64,000 bases of DNA from Camellia lanceoleosa (lineage: Eukaryota; Streptophyta; Magnoliopsida; Ericales; Theaceae), in assembly GCA_025200525.1 (NCBI GenBank), contig CM045762.1, positions 28,493,600-28,557,599 on the forward strand, in the 5' to 3' direction. Positions 34,821 through 47,177 of the stretch are shown here, one piece after another. Numbering within the stretch: position 1 is the first letter of the stretch; each line of letters opens with the position of its first letter. A model generated the notes under the pieces. It was not told where the DNA came from, made no database searches, and was given only the letters and a program-made list of their open reading frames with translations. The position numbers and the translations under genes are program-made.

Positions 34821-35936
34821 CTATTCCCCACTTTCCACCACTTTGTAGGTTGTGAACATCTTCTTATCAGTACAGATATGGTGGGTTGCTCCAGTATCCA
34901 TCCACCACTCCTTGAGATTGCCCACCCAGTTTGCTTTAAAGACTACTGCAATAAGATTGATGTCTGCCACTCCATCGGAAAGACAAAAACCTTCGGTTAT
35001 GTTGGCTTGTGCTGGCTTTTTGCTCGAACTCTCTCCGTCCTTGCGAACGTGACAATTCTTAGCGCGATGTCCATCTTTGTCACATATAAAACACTTGTCT
35101 TTGAACCTCTTGTTGAATCCGTTGTTCATCCCTTTATTGATCTTACTAGTGGATCCTTGTTTGGGACCATTGCCATCATGCTTTCGCTTCTTATTGTTGA
35201 ACTTTAACCCTTGTTCAGGTTCCACAACATTTGCTTTAGCCTGCATGACATGGTTTCCTGACTTCTTTTCGGAATCACGATTGTCCTCCTTAATTCGGAG
35301 TCGTACAATCAGTTTCTCCAATTTCATCTCCTTACGCTTATGCTTCAAATAATTCTTGAATTTTTTCCTAGATTGTGACAATTTTTCAATGATTGCCGCT
35401 ACTTGGAAAGATTTACTGAAAACCATTCCTTCCGCATGTATCTCATGGAGAATTAATTGGAGATCTTGAACCCAGCTAATAATTGTCTTGGAATCTATCA
35501 TTTTAAAATCCAGAAAACGGCCGACAACAATTTTCTTTGTATCGGCGTCCTCTGTCTTATACTTATGATCTAGAAATTTCCACAGTTCTTTAGCAGTGCT
35601 TTTGACAGTATACACATTGTACAATGTATTGTCCAACCCATTTAGGATATAATTCTAATACAGAAAATCACCATGTTTCCATGCATTGATCAAGGCAACC
35701 GCTGTTTGGCCGGTTTCCCCTCATTCAAAGGTTTGCGTTCTTTATGAGTGAAGCGGGCCAAATTCAATGTCGTAAGATAAAACATCATTTTTTTGTTACC
35801 AGCTTTTAAAATCATTGCCATTGAATTTTTCTAGCTTCTCCTCATGATTTACCGGTATTGCCAGAGTCATCACTGGTACAACAGGTGTGGGGGTTTGAGT
35901 AATAACAGTCTCAGTAATGTTAATTTCAGTTGTCAT
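34821..35936 (-). pseudogene. Copia element 1 gag and protease
   Basis: The probable gag start is the ATG at 35936-35934. An early TAG and frame changes break the region before 35636. From 35636 to 34821 the frame is open: a retrotransposon gag domain, the zinc knuckle CFICDKDGHRAKNC and the aspartic protease active site MDTGATHHIC. This is the 5' part of the copia polyprotein. Confidence 0.85.
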
Positions 35937-36206
35937 AATTCTAACAAAATAAAAAAAATAAAAAAAACCCAATCACAAATTTATATACAAAAGGATTTAC
36001 ACACAAAATAAACAGAATAATATTTTGTAACAAAATTTTAATGATAAACAGTATATTACTACTATATTATCAAAGAAATCATTAAACAGTATATTAATAC
36101 TATTGAAGAAATTAAACAATATATGACTACTATTTAATTTCCCAAAACAAAATATTCATCTGTCTAACAAAAGAAATAAATAAATAAAAATAGAAATCTA
36201 CTTTAT

Positions 36207-37337
36207 TGTTATACCACAGTAGATATGTGTGTAATTTAATTGTGTAAATAAAATAAACAACAAAATAAATTAATTTAAAAAATTAAATTCTGAATTAAAT
36301 GCTTACAGAAATTAAAGTTGAGGCTTGTGTTGGACACAGTCTCCTTAAAGTAGATTTCGCCTTGGATTTGGTGCTTCGAGTTTTACCGGCGTCTACTTCC
36401 CAGGATGCAACGACTAGCACTTGTATTTTGCAGCACAACAAAACCAAGCCTTGCGAATCAAAATATGTTGTAACTCTTTCTCTTTCTTTTCTCAAAAAAT
36501 AAATGCAGAAATAGATGCAGGAACAACAGAGGACGAACAGAAGAAGAAATGGAAGAAGTATGGAAATTTTCGATGCAAAACGAATTACTAGAGCAGACTA
36601 TTTATAAGAGAAATGTTGGCTGTTCTGAACAGGTATAAACCTGTTATGACAGATTGAAAAGGTGCCAGACAGATTTGAATCTGTTCGAACAGATTCAGTT
36701 TGAGTTGAACCTATTTTGAACCCTTTCGGTTGGGTCTGAACCCATTAGGGATCTGTTTGGGAGAAAGAAAAATTCTGAACCAATTTATTTTGAATTTTGA
36801 AAATAAAATAAAAAATAAAAAATAAATTACAAATATTGTTGGCCCAAAAAGTAAGTATTGGGTCGGACAAGCCCAACCTAACCTCACACCACGCATCTAC
36901 ACCCAAGCCTAGGCCCAGCCCGCTTGACCGGCCACTGCACGTGGGTGTGGTTTTTGTTTTAGGTCCAATGGGTCTAACCCACTTCACCCATAACTTCACC
37001 CTTCCACAAACTTGGGTACCCATTGGAACCCATTTCAAGTATCCCAAGCTAAGGTATATAAACCCATTCAAACCCTTAAGCCTTTCTAATATGGGACAAA
37101 CACATTTCACAAATGTGTAGGTAACCTACTTAAATACATTTTCACGAACCTAAAAATGCGCATTGAATTCTCATTCATCTGGAAATGATTTTGAGCAACC
37201 AAATATATGGTTTTATTCATTATGCGGCATTAAACATGAACCCAATAAAAAACGTTAAAAATAACGCTTGGGTCCCATCTTAATTAATGCTCAAAGTTAA
37301 CAAAAAAATAAGCATTTCCTAGAGCCATTTTCCAACA
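36207..37337 (-). repeat. Copia element 1, 5' LTR
   Basis: This 1131-bp copy sits upstream of gag on the - strand and would carry the promoter. The sequence next to it inside the element does not resemble the usual TGGTATCAGAGC primer site. Confidence 0.9.
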
Positions 37338-37944
37338 CAAGTATCATCATACAACTAATTTGCAATACATTTAATAGAGAAAAATTGCAATCTTTTCAAT
37401 TGGAATATGCTTCTCTCCAGTCCAGAGTTCGGGCCCGATTCAGCACACCATAAGTCCGTTTTGATGATTCGAACCATTCATTGTACATCACTATGTGTTT
37501 ATTATTTCTAAAAAAATTTAGGCTGGTTCGATTATTATAATCTCTTCATTTTATCGCATTTGTATCAAAAAAAAAAAAAAATGGACTTCAAAAATACATT
37601 TATCACCCATTGTTTTTTAGACAAACATAATAAAATGGAAAGGTTCCCATTATCCGATCGAGTTTTTTTTAAAAAAAATAATATACATAGAGTGCTTTAC
37701 AATATAAACAGTTTTAAATTATCAAAATCAAATTCGTAATGTATTTTAGACTACAGGTCTAAATAGTATATTCCAATCCAAATCTGGATCAAAGAGGGGC
37801 CCTATTTTGGGAACTAGGTTAAAAATCAATTTTTTGATTTTTTTTTGAATTACATCATTTCTCTATTTATTTACAAATTTTTTTAAATAAAATAAAATAA
37901 ATCAACATTTAACCTTCTTCCCAAAATAGGCTCCAAATCAACAT
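37338..37944. other. AT-rich intergenic sequence
   Basis: Flanking sequence right of copia element 1. No gene or clear repeat was seen. Confidence 0.3.
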
Positions 37945-38306
37945 TGGGGGTGCTGCTGTGCCTTCGAGGCACAGCAGCCTGCTATGCCTCTTTGTGGGAG
38001 TTCGTCTCGAATATTTTTTGATAATCTGAACTTGTAAGGTTCGTCAAAAATATTATTTATGTAAAAAATCATGTTAATTGGATATTCATAACCTTATGAT
38101 TAGATCTTGATTATTTTGAAAAATTTATGAAAGTTATGTTAACCGTTAATTTTTATAAAAATAAATTGTTTTGTTTATACGACTGTAGATATCCAATCAA
38201 CTTGATTTTTTACATGGATGATCTACTCGACGAACTTTATAATATGAACGGTTTAAATTATCGAAAAAGATTAGGGACGACATTTTATAAAGGAGCACAA
38301 CAGTCT
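37945..38306. mobile_element. Foldback element with an internal perfect hairpin
   Basis: Arms of about 110-130 bp (37985-38085 and 38195-38300) are inverted copies sharing AAAAAATCA(T/A)GTT(A/G)ATTGGATAT. At the left tip GCTGCTGTGCC-TTCGA-GGCACAGCAGC (37952-37978) forms a perfect 11-bp stem by itself. Noncoding. Confidence 0.6.
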
Positions 38307-38311
38307 ATTAT

Positions 38312-38531
38312 GAATTGAGATCTTCTCCAACTACTCTCTCCGGTGCCTCTCCTTGCAATAGTCTAAATCACTTTAGAGAAGATTTCATATTATTTTATTA
38401 AAAAATAAATTTAATTTTTTATTTTTTATTTTTTAATAGAAGGATTTGGACCGTTAAATTTTCTCTTGCGTGAATTTAAACTGTTATATGGGAGAAGGGT
38501 AGTAGAAAGTAACTGAAGAAGATCTCAATTC
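38312..38531. mobile_element. Inverted-repeat MITE, family GAGATCYTCTCC, copy B
   Basis: GAATTGAGATCTTCTCC at the left pairs with the inverted GAATTGAGATCTTCTTC at the right, and the arms continue inward. It is a sister of 28972-29186 and abuts the foldback element on its left. Confidence 0.65.
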
Positions 38532-38540
38532 GTCTAGTAT

Positions 38541-39634
38541 GCTCAATGTCCACAGCAAGATACCCATATCCTGCAAAAGTATCCTTACATTTATTAGCTT
38601 CAATTGAACCCATTCCGAGAGTTGACTAATACGACAACTCTGTCACCATATTTGTTGCAATACCGAGTACTATTATATCACATCATCAACACTTCACATT
38701 CACACTTGACTTTTTAATGCCTAATGTTTCCCCTCCTAATCTTTTCACGTTTTTAAAACCGAAATGTAACTGTATTTTGTGTCCTCATATTTGTACAAAT
38801 TTTATCTTGTGAGGGAGCTATAGTCAAGCGCTCTCTTTCTAAAGAAAACATGTTATATATATATATATATATTTTATCAACTTGCATATTTATCTATAAA
38901 TTTAAAGTTGATCAAATACATTTTCATTTCATTAAGGGTTGGTTTGGAAAATGGATTGGTTTTTTAATTTTTTAATTTTTTAATTTTTTTTTGATTATTT
39001 TAGTTTAGGGCTAAATAGTCTAGTTTGAGATGGGTTTTAAGCTTTTTTAATTTTTTTTTGTGAGAGAAAGAATGTAATAATTATGAATTGAATGTGATGT
39101 TTTGTATTATTAAATTAAAAAGTCTATTTTATTTTTTGTGACTAAAATAATCAAAAAAATCCAAACTTTTACTTCCCAAACAAAGCTTAAATGAGATAGG
39201 ATTTTTTTTAGCCCACATAATAGATTCGAGCAATCAATTTGCACTTATGAGGTTCACTAGTTTTATTTTGATATTTTGAATTATATCTTTTAAGTTTATA
39301 TGTATAGATCTTTCGTGTAAATAATTAATTGATCCAATAATCATTGTCCTATGATTTTATCTTATTTGTCTAGAAAATAATATTTATTAGTTATTTTTAT
39401 AATAAAATTATGTGAATACATTATGGGAATGAATATATACATATATATATATATATTTATATTTTCATGATGATATATAGACGTTAACTATAAAATCAAT
39501 GATTCAAATCATTAGAAGAAATTATAGGCCCAAATTAAAGGTTAAACTATCAATAAGTCTTAATAGTTAGATTTAATTCTTATTAAGTCCTATTGAAAGT
39601 TAGTCATAGTAAAATTGTCATTAAAAATAATTTT
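38541..39634. other. Intergenic, with a diverged Tourist-like repeat
   Basis: At 38934-39190 a GGTTGGTTTGGAAAATGG left end and an inverted AGCTTTGTTTGGGAAG right end suggest another Tourist-type MITE. The rest is AT-rich with an (AT)n run at 38852-38870. No gene was seen. Confidence 0.4.
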
Positions 39635-40298
39635 TGTTAGGAAAAATCGATAATTTCCACAAGTAAATCAATCAATGAGAATAAAAACTAATATGAAAAA
39701 ATTAAATCAAAAGCAACACTGGTTCCCTCAATGTGAGATACGTCCATGGGATCGAAATTTGATTCCACTATCAACCAAATAGTTTTCAAACAATTACAAA
39801 CGAGACACGAATGGTCTCACAAACCACCCTTAGGTGAATTCTAAATAATCACAAATAAATAAAAGAGGAAAGACCTCACCAAATAGATGAACAAAAATCT
39901 TCAGAACCAGAGTTGAAAAAAATTCAAAATAACGAACCAAATCAGCTGAACCAAAACACCCAATTATGCACACTATTAGGACTTCAGAAAAATCGAAAAA
40001 CGAAGCAAGGAACCAGCCGAATTAATTCCACTTTTTCACTCCCCCAAAAGTTTGATTCCACTGAATTGAAGAGTATGTAGCAGTCGTGCTCTATATTACT
40101 AAAAAACAAACAATACCAATAATATATTGTGAATCTAGGGTTTTTTTCATCAAAACCTTAGTTGTTTCCAAACTGAATTGGGTCTCCACAAAATTAGATA
40201 TAATATATAAAAATATATTATAACTAATACCAAACCAAATTAAACTCTTTTAATAAATCAATTGGGTCCCACACTCCAATAAGGACGTATACCCAACA
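39635..40298 (-). repeat. Copia element 2, 3' LTR
   Basis: 664 bp; it is highly similar to the 5' LTR but lacks about 14 bases near 39717 that the other copy has. Confidence 0.92.
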
Positions 40299-40310
40299 AT
40301 TCTCCCCCTA
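40299..40310 (-). other. Polypurine tract of copia element 2
   Basis: On the - strand, GGTAGGGGGAGAAT ends exactly at the 3' LTR start. This is the expected plus-strand priming site. Confidence 0.7.
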
Positions 40311-40315
40311 CCGAC

Positions 40316-41107
40316 TTAGGTAGAGATATCAACCATACCCGCCAAAGTTTGACACTTTAAATGTTTGTCCCTCGACAAAGTCTTTCTCAACATATCCGAA
40401 ATATTATCATCTGTGTGAACCTTTTCGAGTTGTAACAATTTCGAGTCTAACACATCACGAATCCAATGGTATCTCACATCAATGTGTCTCGATCTCAAAT
40501 GAAAAGTAAAATTTTTGCTCAAGTAAATAGCACTTTGACTATCACAATAAAGCACATACCTTTCTTGCTTCAAACCCAATTCTTGCAAAAAAAATTTCAA
40601 CCATAACTCTTCTTTGCAAGCTTCCGTAATGGCAATAAATTTAGCTTCAATAGTTGAGAGAGCAACACATTTTTGTAATTTAGATTGCCATGCCACAGAT
40701 CCCCCTACAAAAGTCATCAAATACCCCGAAGTAGATTTCCTAGAATCAATATCATCGGCCATGTCAGAATCCGTGAACCCATCAAGCATTGGCTTGGCAT
40801 CCCTAAAATACAAACACACCTTCGAAGTCCCTCGAAAATATCTTAGAATCCATTTTACCGCTGCCTGATGTTCTTTACCCGGATTAGAAAGAAAACGACT
40901 CACCACACCAACGGCGTGAGCAATATTCGGCCTTGTACAAACCATGGCGTACATCAAAAAACCAACTGCTGAAGCATAAAGAACTTTCAACATCTTTGTT
41001 TTTTTCACTCGTAGGACATTGATTCGAACTAAGCTTGAAGTGACCTGCAAGTGGACAACCAACCGGCTTTGATTTATCCATGTTGAACCTCTCAAGAACT
41101 TTCTCAA
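40316..41107 (-). pseudogene. Copia element 2 RT C-terminus and RNase H
   Basis: An open frame of 263 codons holds the RT tail (VGFLMYAMVCTRPNIAHAVG) and RNase H: GFTDSDMADD, SALSTIEAKF-like segment, LYCDSQSAI and RSRHIDVRYHWIRD. A frameshift separates it from the RT core at 41107-41127. Confidence 0.88.
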
Positions 41108-41126
41108 TGTAGCTTTCTTAAGACAA

Positions 41127-42054
41127 TCAAATCAGCCCCTCTTTGCGATCACGAACAATTTTCATACAAAGTATTTGCTTTGTCGGCTCCAAATCTTTCA
41201 TAGCAAAAGACTTGCTTAATTTTAATTTCAAACCGTTAATCATAGTGTAATCTTGACCCACAATTAACATGTCATCAATATAAAGCAAAAGAATAATAAA
41301 TTTGCCATTCGAATTTTTTTTCACAAACATACAATGGTCCGAAGTGGTTTTAGAAAAATCATTATTTATCATAAAAGATTCAAATTTTTTGTACCATTGC
41401 CGCGGGGCTTGTTTGAGGCCATACAAACTTTTCTTCAATTTGCAAACAAATTTCTCTTTCCCTTTCTCTACAAAGCCTTCTGGTTGCTCCATGTAAATTT
41501 CTTCTTCAAGATTACCATGAAGAAATGCGGTCTTCACATCAAGTTGCTCAACTTCAAGGTTCATACTTGCAGCCATGCCAAGTACAACCCAAATAGAAAG
41601 ACATCTTCACAACCGACAAAAAAATCTCATCAAAGTCAATACCTTTCTTTTGTCCAAAGCCTTTCACGATAAGACGTGCTTTGTACCTCAGATTCTTGCC
41701 ATCATTCTTCAATTTGAAAACCCACTTATTTTTCAGAATTTTCCTCCCTTTAGGCAACTTCACTAAATCATAAGTCTGGTTTTCAAGTAAGGAATTCATC
41801 TCCTCGTCTATGGCCTTTTTCCAATTATCTTTCTTTGCATGCTCAATTGCTTCTTGATAGCTCTCAGGCTCCCCTTGATCGGAAATCAACACAAATTCAT
41901 TGGGAGGATACTTTTTTGAAGGTTGCCGGTCCTTTGTAGATTTTCTCAACTCAAGTTGTGGTGGCGGTTCTTGAGTTGGATGCTCTTCCTCAATTTCTAA
42001 TTCAACTTCATTAGGATTAGCATCATCCTCCACATCTTCAATAGGTGGCTGCAC
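41127..42054 (-). pseudogene. Copia element 2 reverse transcriptase
   Basis: Two overlapping frames (41554-42054 and 41127-41576) together give the RT: WKKAIDEEMNSL, KWVFKLK, KARLIVKGFGQ, then [30 protein letters not shown] and the catalytic LYIDDMLI. One frameshift lies at about 41560. Confidence 0.88.
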
Positions 42055-42127
42055 ATCTCCCCAATTTTCATCATCAATTGAAAATGAAGGAGATGGATCA
42101 TGTCAATGAGATCACTAGTTTTTGGCT

Positions 42128-42985
42128 CTAGTTGATCATCTTTGCCAAAGTCTTCAATTGTTTGGTCTTCAAAAAACACAACATCACGGCTTCGAATGAC
42201 TTTCTTGTCGACTGGATCCCACAATCTATACCCAAATTCATCACGCCCATAGCCAAGAAAAATACTTTATCTTGACTTACTATCAAGCTTAGACCTCTCA
42301 TTATTTGGAATGTGAACAAAAGTTCGACAACCAAACACTCTCAAGTGCTCATAAGATACATCTTTACCGATCCAAACTCTTTCTGGAACATCACCATTCA
42401 AAGGATAGAAAGGAGACAAATTGATCACATCAACCGCTGTTTTCATTGCCTCACCCCAAAAAGATCTTGGCAATTTAGCTTGTGAAAGCAAACACCTTAT
42501 TCTTTTCACAATGGTGCGGTTCATCCTCTAGGTAACGCCATTTTGTTGAGGAGTCTTCTTAACTGTCTTTTGGTACCGAATACCTTGGCTACGACAATAC
42601 TCATCAAATGGCCCAGTGTATTCACCACCATTGTCTGATTGGATGCACTTCAATTTCTGCCCTATTTCTCTTTCAACCATGGCCTGAAAATGCTTAAATA
42701 CTTCTAGGACTTGATCTTTAGTTTTTAGTAGAAAAACTCAAACTTTCCTTGAATAATCATCAATGAAAGTAACAAAATAAAGTGCACCACTATGTGTTCT
42801 AACTTTCAAAGGACCACAAACATCTGAATGAATCAACTCCAAAATATTTTCTTTTCTAGAAGTAACATTTTTCTAAAAAGAAACTCTATGTTGTTTACCC
42901 GCCAAACAATGAACACAAGTTTTAAAATGTGTACCTTTCAAACCAGATAGAAGCTCTTTCTTGAACAAAACTTATAGCTCATTTT
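42128..42985 (-). pseudogene. Copia element 2 integrase, heavily disrupted
   Basis: The C-terminal integrase region is readable (42267-42524: MNRTIVKRIRCLL, SFWGEAMKTAV, VFGCRTFVHIP). The catalytic core at 42530-42985 can be followed only by switching frames past stops. Confidence 0.8.
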
Positions 42986-42988
42986 CAC

Positions 42989-44299
42989 TTATGTGCCCAA
43001 GTCGCTTGTGCCACAATTCAATTGAAGTATCATCTTCAAGTGCATTGACAATACCTTTACAAATTTTTCCTTGCATCGAATAAAGTGTATAAGTCTTCTT
43101 GCACTTAGCCACCACCAAAGAACTCTTTGTGAGCTTCTATATTCCATCACCAAATTTGTTGTTATAGCCTTCATCATCTAGCTTCCCAGTAGAGGTCAAA
43201 TTAAGGCAAATGTCGGGAATATGCCTCACATCTTTAAGCAACAACTTGCAGCCCAAATTTATTTCCAAGCAAACATCACCAATGCCAATAATCTTAAACA
43301 AACCTTCATTACCCATTCGAACAGAACCATAATCTCCTTTAGTGTAGGTAGTGAAGAAATCAACTCGAGAATTCACATGCAAAGAAGCACCAGAATCAAT
43401 CACCCAATTACTCTCTTGGCCCACAAAATTGATACAATCATCTTCACAAACGACCATGACATCATTGGTAGTAACTACTGTTATGTCTTCTTGCTTCTTA
43501 TCTAAACTTTTGTTATGTATTTTCTCCTTGTTCTTGAGCTTTCGGCATTCCCACTTCATGTGTCATTTCTCATGGTAATAATAGCACTCAATGTCTTTCT
43601 TTGAAAAAGAACCATCTTTTGATTTGGCACGGCTTTGATCACGACCATGAGGAGTCTTACTCCTTCCCCTTGTTTTGCTTCGGCCTCTCACAACGAATGC
43701 TTCCGAATGAGAGGAACCCGCTAATTTTCTTCTAGTTTCTTCATTCAACAAGCTACAAGTGACTTAGCCCATTGTGACAACTCTATCGGGTGCCGAATTA
43801 TTAACTGTCACAACCAAAGTCTCCCAACTTTTGGACAAAGAATTAAGTAGTATCAAAGCCTGCAACTCATCATCAAAAACAATTTTCATAGAAGCAAGTT
43901 GGTTAACAATACTCTTTATTTTATTCAGATGTTCCGGAATAGTGCTGCATCTTTATATTTTAAATTAACCAACTTATGAAATAGAAAGGCTTTATTTGTG
44001 GCTGATTTTCTATCATAAAGACTTTCTAATTTTTTCCATAAATCATGTACTGAAGTTTCAGTAGCAACATGATGAAACACACTCTCATCAATCCATTGAC
44101 GGATAACACCAACGGCTTTTCGATTAAGCCTATTCCATTCATCATCTTTCATATCTTCAGGTTTGCCACTATCACCTTCAATAGGCCCATACAAATCTTT
44201 ACAAAATAATAGGTCCTCCATTTTAGTTTTTCGAGTTACCCAATTATTTCCATTGAAGTTAGACATACAACTCACATTCCCCCCCATTGATTTACACAA
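42989..44299 (-). pseudogene. Copia element 2 gag, protease and pre-integrase
   Basis: Gag begins near 44299-44280 with MGGNVSCMSNFNGNNW and continues through KMEDLLF and DEWNRLNRKAVG. A degenerate zinc knuckle (CYYYHEK) is at about 43570. The protease site is WVIDSGASLHV (43137-43559), and pre-integrase sequence lies at 42989-43177. At least three frame breaks are seen. Confidence 0.85.
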
Positions 44300-44324
44300 A
44301 TAAATAAACCCAAATAAACCGTAA

Positions 44325-44336
44325 GCTCTGTTACTA
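44325..44336 (-). other. Primer binding site of copia element 2
   Basis: On the - strand TAGTAACAGAGC lies just inside the 5' LTR and differs at two positions from the standard TGGTATCAGAGC, complementary to the 3' region of initiator Met tRNA. Confidence 0.65.
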
Positions 44337-44338
44337 GT

Positions 44339-45016
44339 TGTTAAGGAAAATAGATGATTCCCACAAGTAAATCAATCAATGAGAATAAAAACTAATATGG
44401 AAAACTTACATCAAAAGTAACACAAGAATTTTTACGTGGTTCCCTCAATGTGAGGTATGTCTACGGGATCGAAATCTGATTCCACTATCAACCAAATAGT
44501 TTCCAAACGATTACAAACGAGATACGAATGGTCTCACAAACCACTCTTAGGTGAATTCTAAATAATCACAAATAAACAAAAGAAGAAAGACCTCACCAAA
44601 TAGATGAACAAAAATCTTCAGAACCAGAGTTGAAAAAGATCCAAAATAACGAACCAAATCAACTGAACTAAAACACCCAATTATGCACACTAATAGGACT
44701 TCGGAAAAATCGAAAAACGAAGCAAGGAACCAGTCGAATTAATTCCACTTTTTCACTCACCCAAAAGTTTGATTCCACTGAATTGAAGAGTATGTAGCAG
44801 CCGTGCTCTATATTACTGAAAAACAAACAATACCAATAATATATTGTGAATCTAGGGTTTTTTTTTATCAAAACCTTAGTTGTTTCCAAACTGAATTGGG
44901 TCTCCACAAAATTATATATAATATATAAAAATATATTATAACTAATACCAAACCAAATTAAACTCTTTTAATAAACCAATTGGGTCCCACACTCCAATAA
45001 TGAGGTATACCCAACA
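44339..45016 (-). repeat. Copia element 2, 5' LTR
   Basis: 678 bp; directly repeated at 39635-40298. It would carry promoter and terminator signals of the element. Confidence 0.92.
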
Positions 45017-45046
45017 ATTTTTTGTGAAGATTTTTTTGCATATGTC

Positions 45047-47177
45047 TGTAACGCCCTGAAATAAATAGAATAAACCATCAACAAGGATAAGTAAATAACA
45101 ATATAAATCAGAGTATAAAATTCTTCAATTACATACGACTTAGTTGTTCAAAAGGATGACACATGCGAATATACATTCATAAGTCCTAACTTTGAATCTA
45201 TAACATGTGTCAACAACAAAATATAAAATAGACATTAAACAGATAATTGAAATGCCCTGAAGGCTAAAACTTTGTAAGACTGTACTTGGTTACATCAAAA
45301 TGGATTTATATCTAATAAGGCTTGTACAAGATAATTACAACAAATAAACAAAATAAAATTTTTGCACCAATCCTCCCAAGCTACTGCCTTGGCAAAGGCA
45401 TTTCACCAACACTTGAAAATGGCTTTCCCATATAGGGTAAGCCAAAACTCAGTAGAAATAATCCAACACAATATATGAATCTTAACAAACATATAAGGGT
45501 GAAATGCACATGCAATACCCATGTCAAAATGTTTTACATTTCTTTCTCAAAGACCATACCATGCTTAGTTCATATCACAATTCTCAATTCATGTTCTTTA
45601 CAATATAAAACAAGGGGGAACCGGTACAACCTTTTACGGGTATTTCATCCGTGGAAAACCGTCAAACGGCACCCATGTAAAATGTAGCCTATACAAATGC
45701 TACTATTGTCATTTTATGGATATTTCATCCATAAGAATCGGCACTTATGCATATGTGTGTTTTTCGAGACTTTTACCCCAGACACATAGGCTAACTTGAT
45801 TTGGTGATACACATCTTTCTCTCACGTTTACCCATTTTTCTCAAAATTATATACATTTGCAATGTATTAAATGAGTAATAATGTTCAATGCACATGGATG
45901 AGAAATTAGTTTCAATTCACTCAATCCATATGCAATTCCTATGATAATCATAGCTATCATCCACTGATAGCCTAAAATAAATATTTCTAAACAGATATAA
46001 AATCTTCAATACAGATAAACTTTTCAAAATTTAAGATATAAGCAATAATACATATCCAACTCCACCATCTATAACAATATCCATCCAATTTCACATTTCC
46101 AATATCAATTCCATTTATTTATACAAAATAAACATTTGAGACATTTAGGACCCAAAAAAAAAAAAAGACCCATTTTTGTTTCAAAATTCATTCAAAGTAT
46201 CAAAATTAATAATTTTATCACCACTCAACTCCATTTCCACTTCCACAATCATTTTCAATACATCAATTTGAAAACCCTTTTTTTGATTTTAAACCAAAAT
46301 CCTAGGTTTGTTCACAATTCTCCAAAATCACAAGATTGTTTTATAAAGACAAATAACTAAGTTAAAAATTATAAAAAAGTATAGAGAATCCCTACGTTAA
46401 AGCTAGCAGACGAGATAAACATGGATAAAACTTGGATGAACCCGAAACCCAACTCTATTATGATGAAAACGAAACTCTAGGTGGGCTCTATCTTTTTAAC
46501 AAAGAGAGTAGGGTGGCGAAATGGGTAGGTCTTGGTGTATTTGTAGAGAGAGAGTAAGTTTTAGAAAGCGAAGCTCTAGATTCAGGGTTTTGAAATTTTC
46601 AGAGAGAGATGAAAAAGTGATGTAAAAGTGATTTTTACGAACTGATATACGCATAGTCCACTTGAGTGCAAGAAGTGACGCTCGAGCGTCCAGACACAAA
46701 AATAATTACCACTCGAGAGTAGAAAGTGACGCTCGAGCGTCAAGACACAATGAAAAGAGCGTCAAGACATAATAAAAAATGCGTCATCGCTCGAGCTCAA
46801 GAAGTGACCCTCGAGTGTAGAATATACACTCCTAGTAGTTTTACAAACAGAAGGCCACCAACACTCGAGCGTAAAAAGGGCTGCTCGAATGCAATACCAC
46901 TCGAGCGAAGAATAACAAGTCCCGGTAGTTTTGCAGACCTGCAAAACTACTGAGAGTTCACAAGGACCGCTCAAGCGCAAGAAGTGGCGCTCGAGCGTAG
47001 AAGCAAAATTCTGGGCAACAAGGTTTTTGACAAACAAGGTACCAACTTGTTCCAAACATAACCAACACCTCCCAATAGCCAAACTCAAGGAGGAAAAAGA
47101 GGAATAAGACATGAATAACAATACAAAGCCATGAAACCTGAGTCCAGAATATCAAATGGGTCGGGTCTAAACAGAAT
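45047..47177. repeat. Unclassified repeat, possible LTR fragment
   Basis: The left edge reads TGTAACGCCCTGAAAT, a beginning often seen in plant LTRs. No pol domain or partner LTR is visible in the window. The last part (46660-47010) is dense in CTCGAG motifs. Short open frames in both strands are unsupported. Confidence 0.35.
46660..47010. repeat. CTCGAGCG motif cluster
   Basis: At least eight CTCGAG hexamers occur, typically as GACGCTCGAGCG or CACTCGAGCG followed by AAGAAGTGRC, plus diverged copies (GCTCAAGCGC, GCTCGAATGC). Spacing is irregular, 20-80 bases. Confidence 0.8.

Larger units (their letters stand above)
30184..37337 (-). mobile_element. Ty1/copia LTR retrotransposon (decayed), 7.15 kb
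   Basis: Direct LTRs (30184-31353 and 36207-37337) begin and end with the copia-type TG...CA pair and enclose gag-protease-integrase-RT-RNase H in copia order on the - strand. The 5-bp flanks are CAAGC and CAAGT, a near-perfect target duplication. The 5' LTR is the right-hand copy. No standard initiator-Met primer site is found next to it. LTR divergence and multiple stops indicate an old insertion. Confidence 0.92.
39635..45016 (-). mobile_element. Ty1/copia LTR retrotransposon 2 (TNT1/Tork-like, decayed), 5.4 kb
   Basis: LTRs at 39635-40298 and 44339-45016 are bounded by TGTTA...CCCAACA, with perfect 5-bp ATTTT target duplications on both sides. On the - strand the order is gag, protease, integrase, RT, RNase H. 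A primer site resembling TGGTATCAGAGC is present (44325-44336), and AGGGGGAGAA at 40299-40308 is the polypurine tract. Many frame breaks make it non-autonomous. The gag and pol wording resembles TNT1-94-type elements. Confidence 0.93.
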
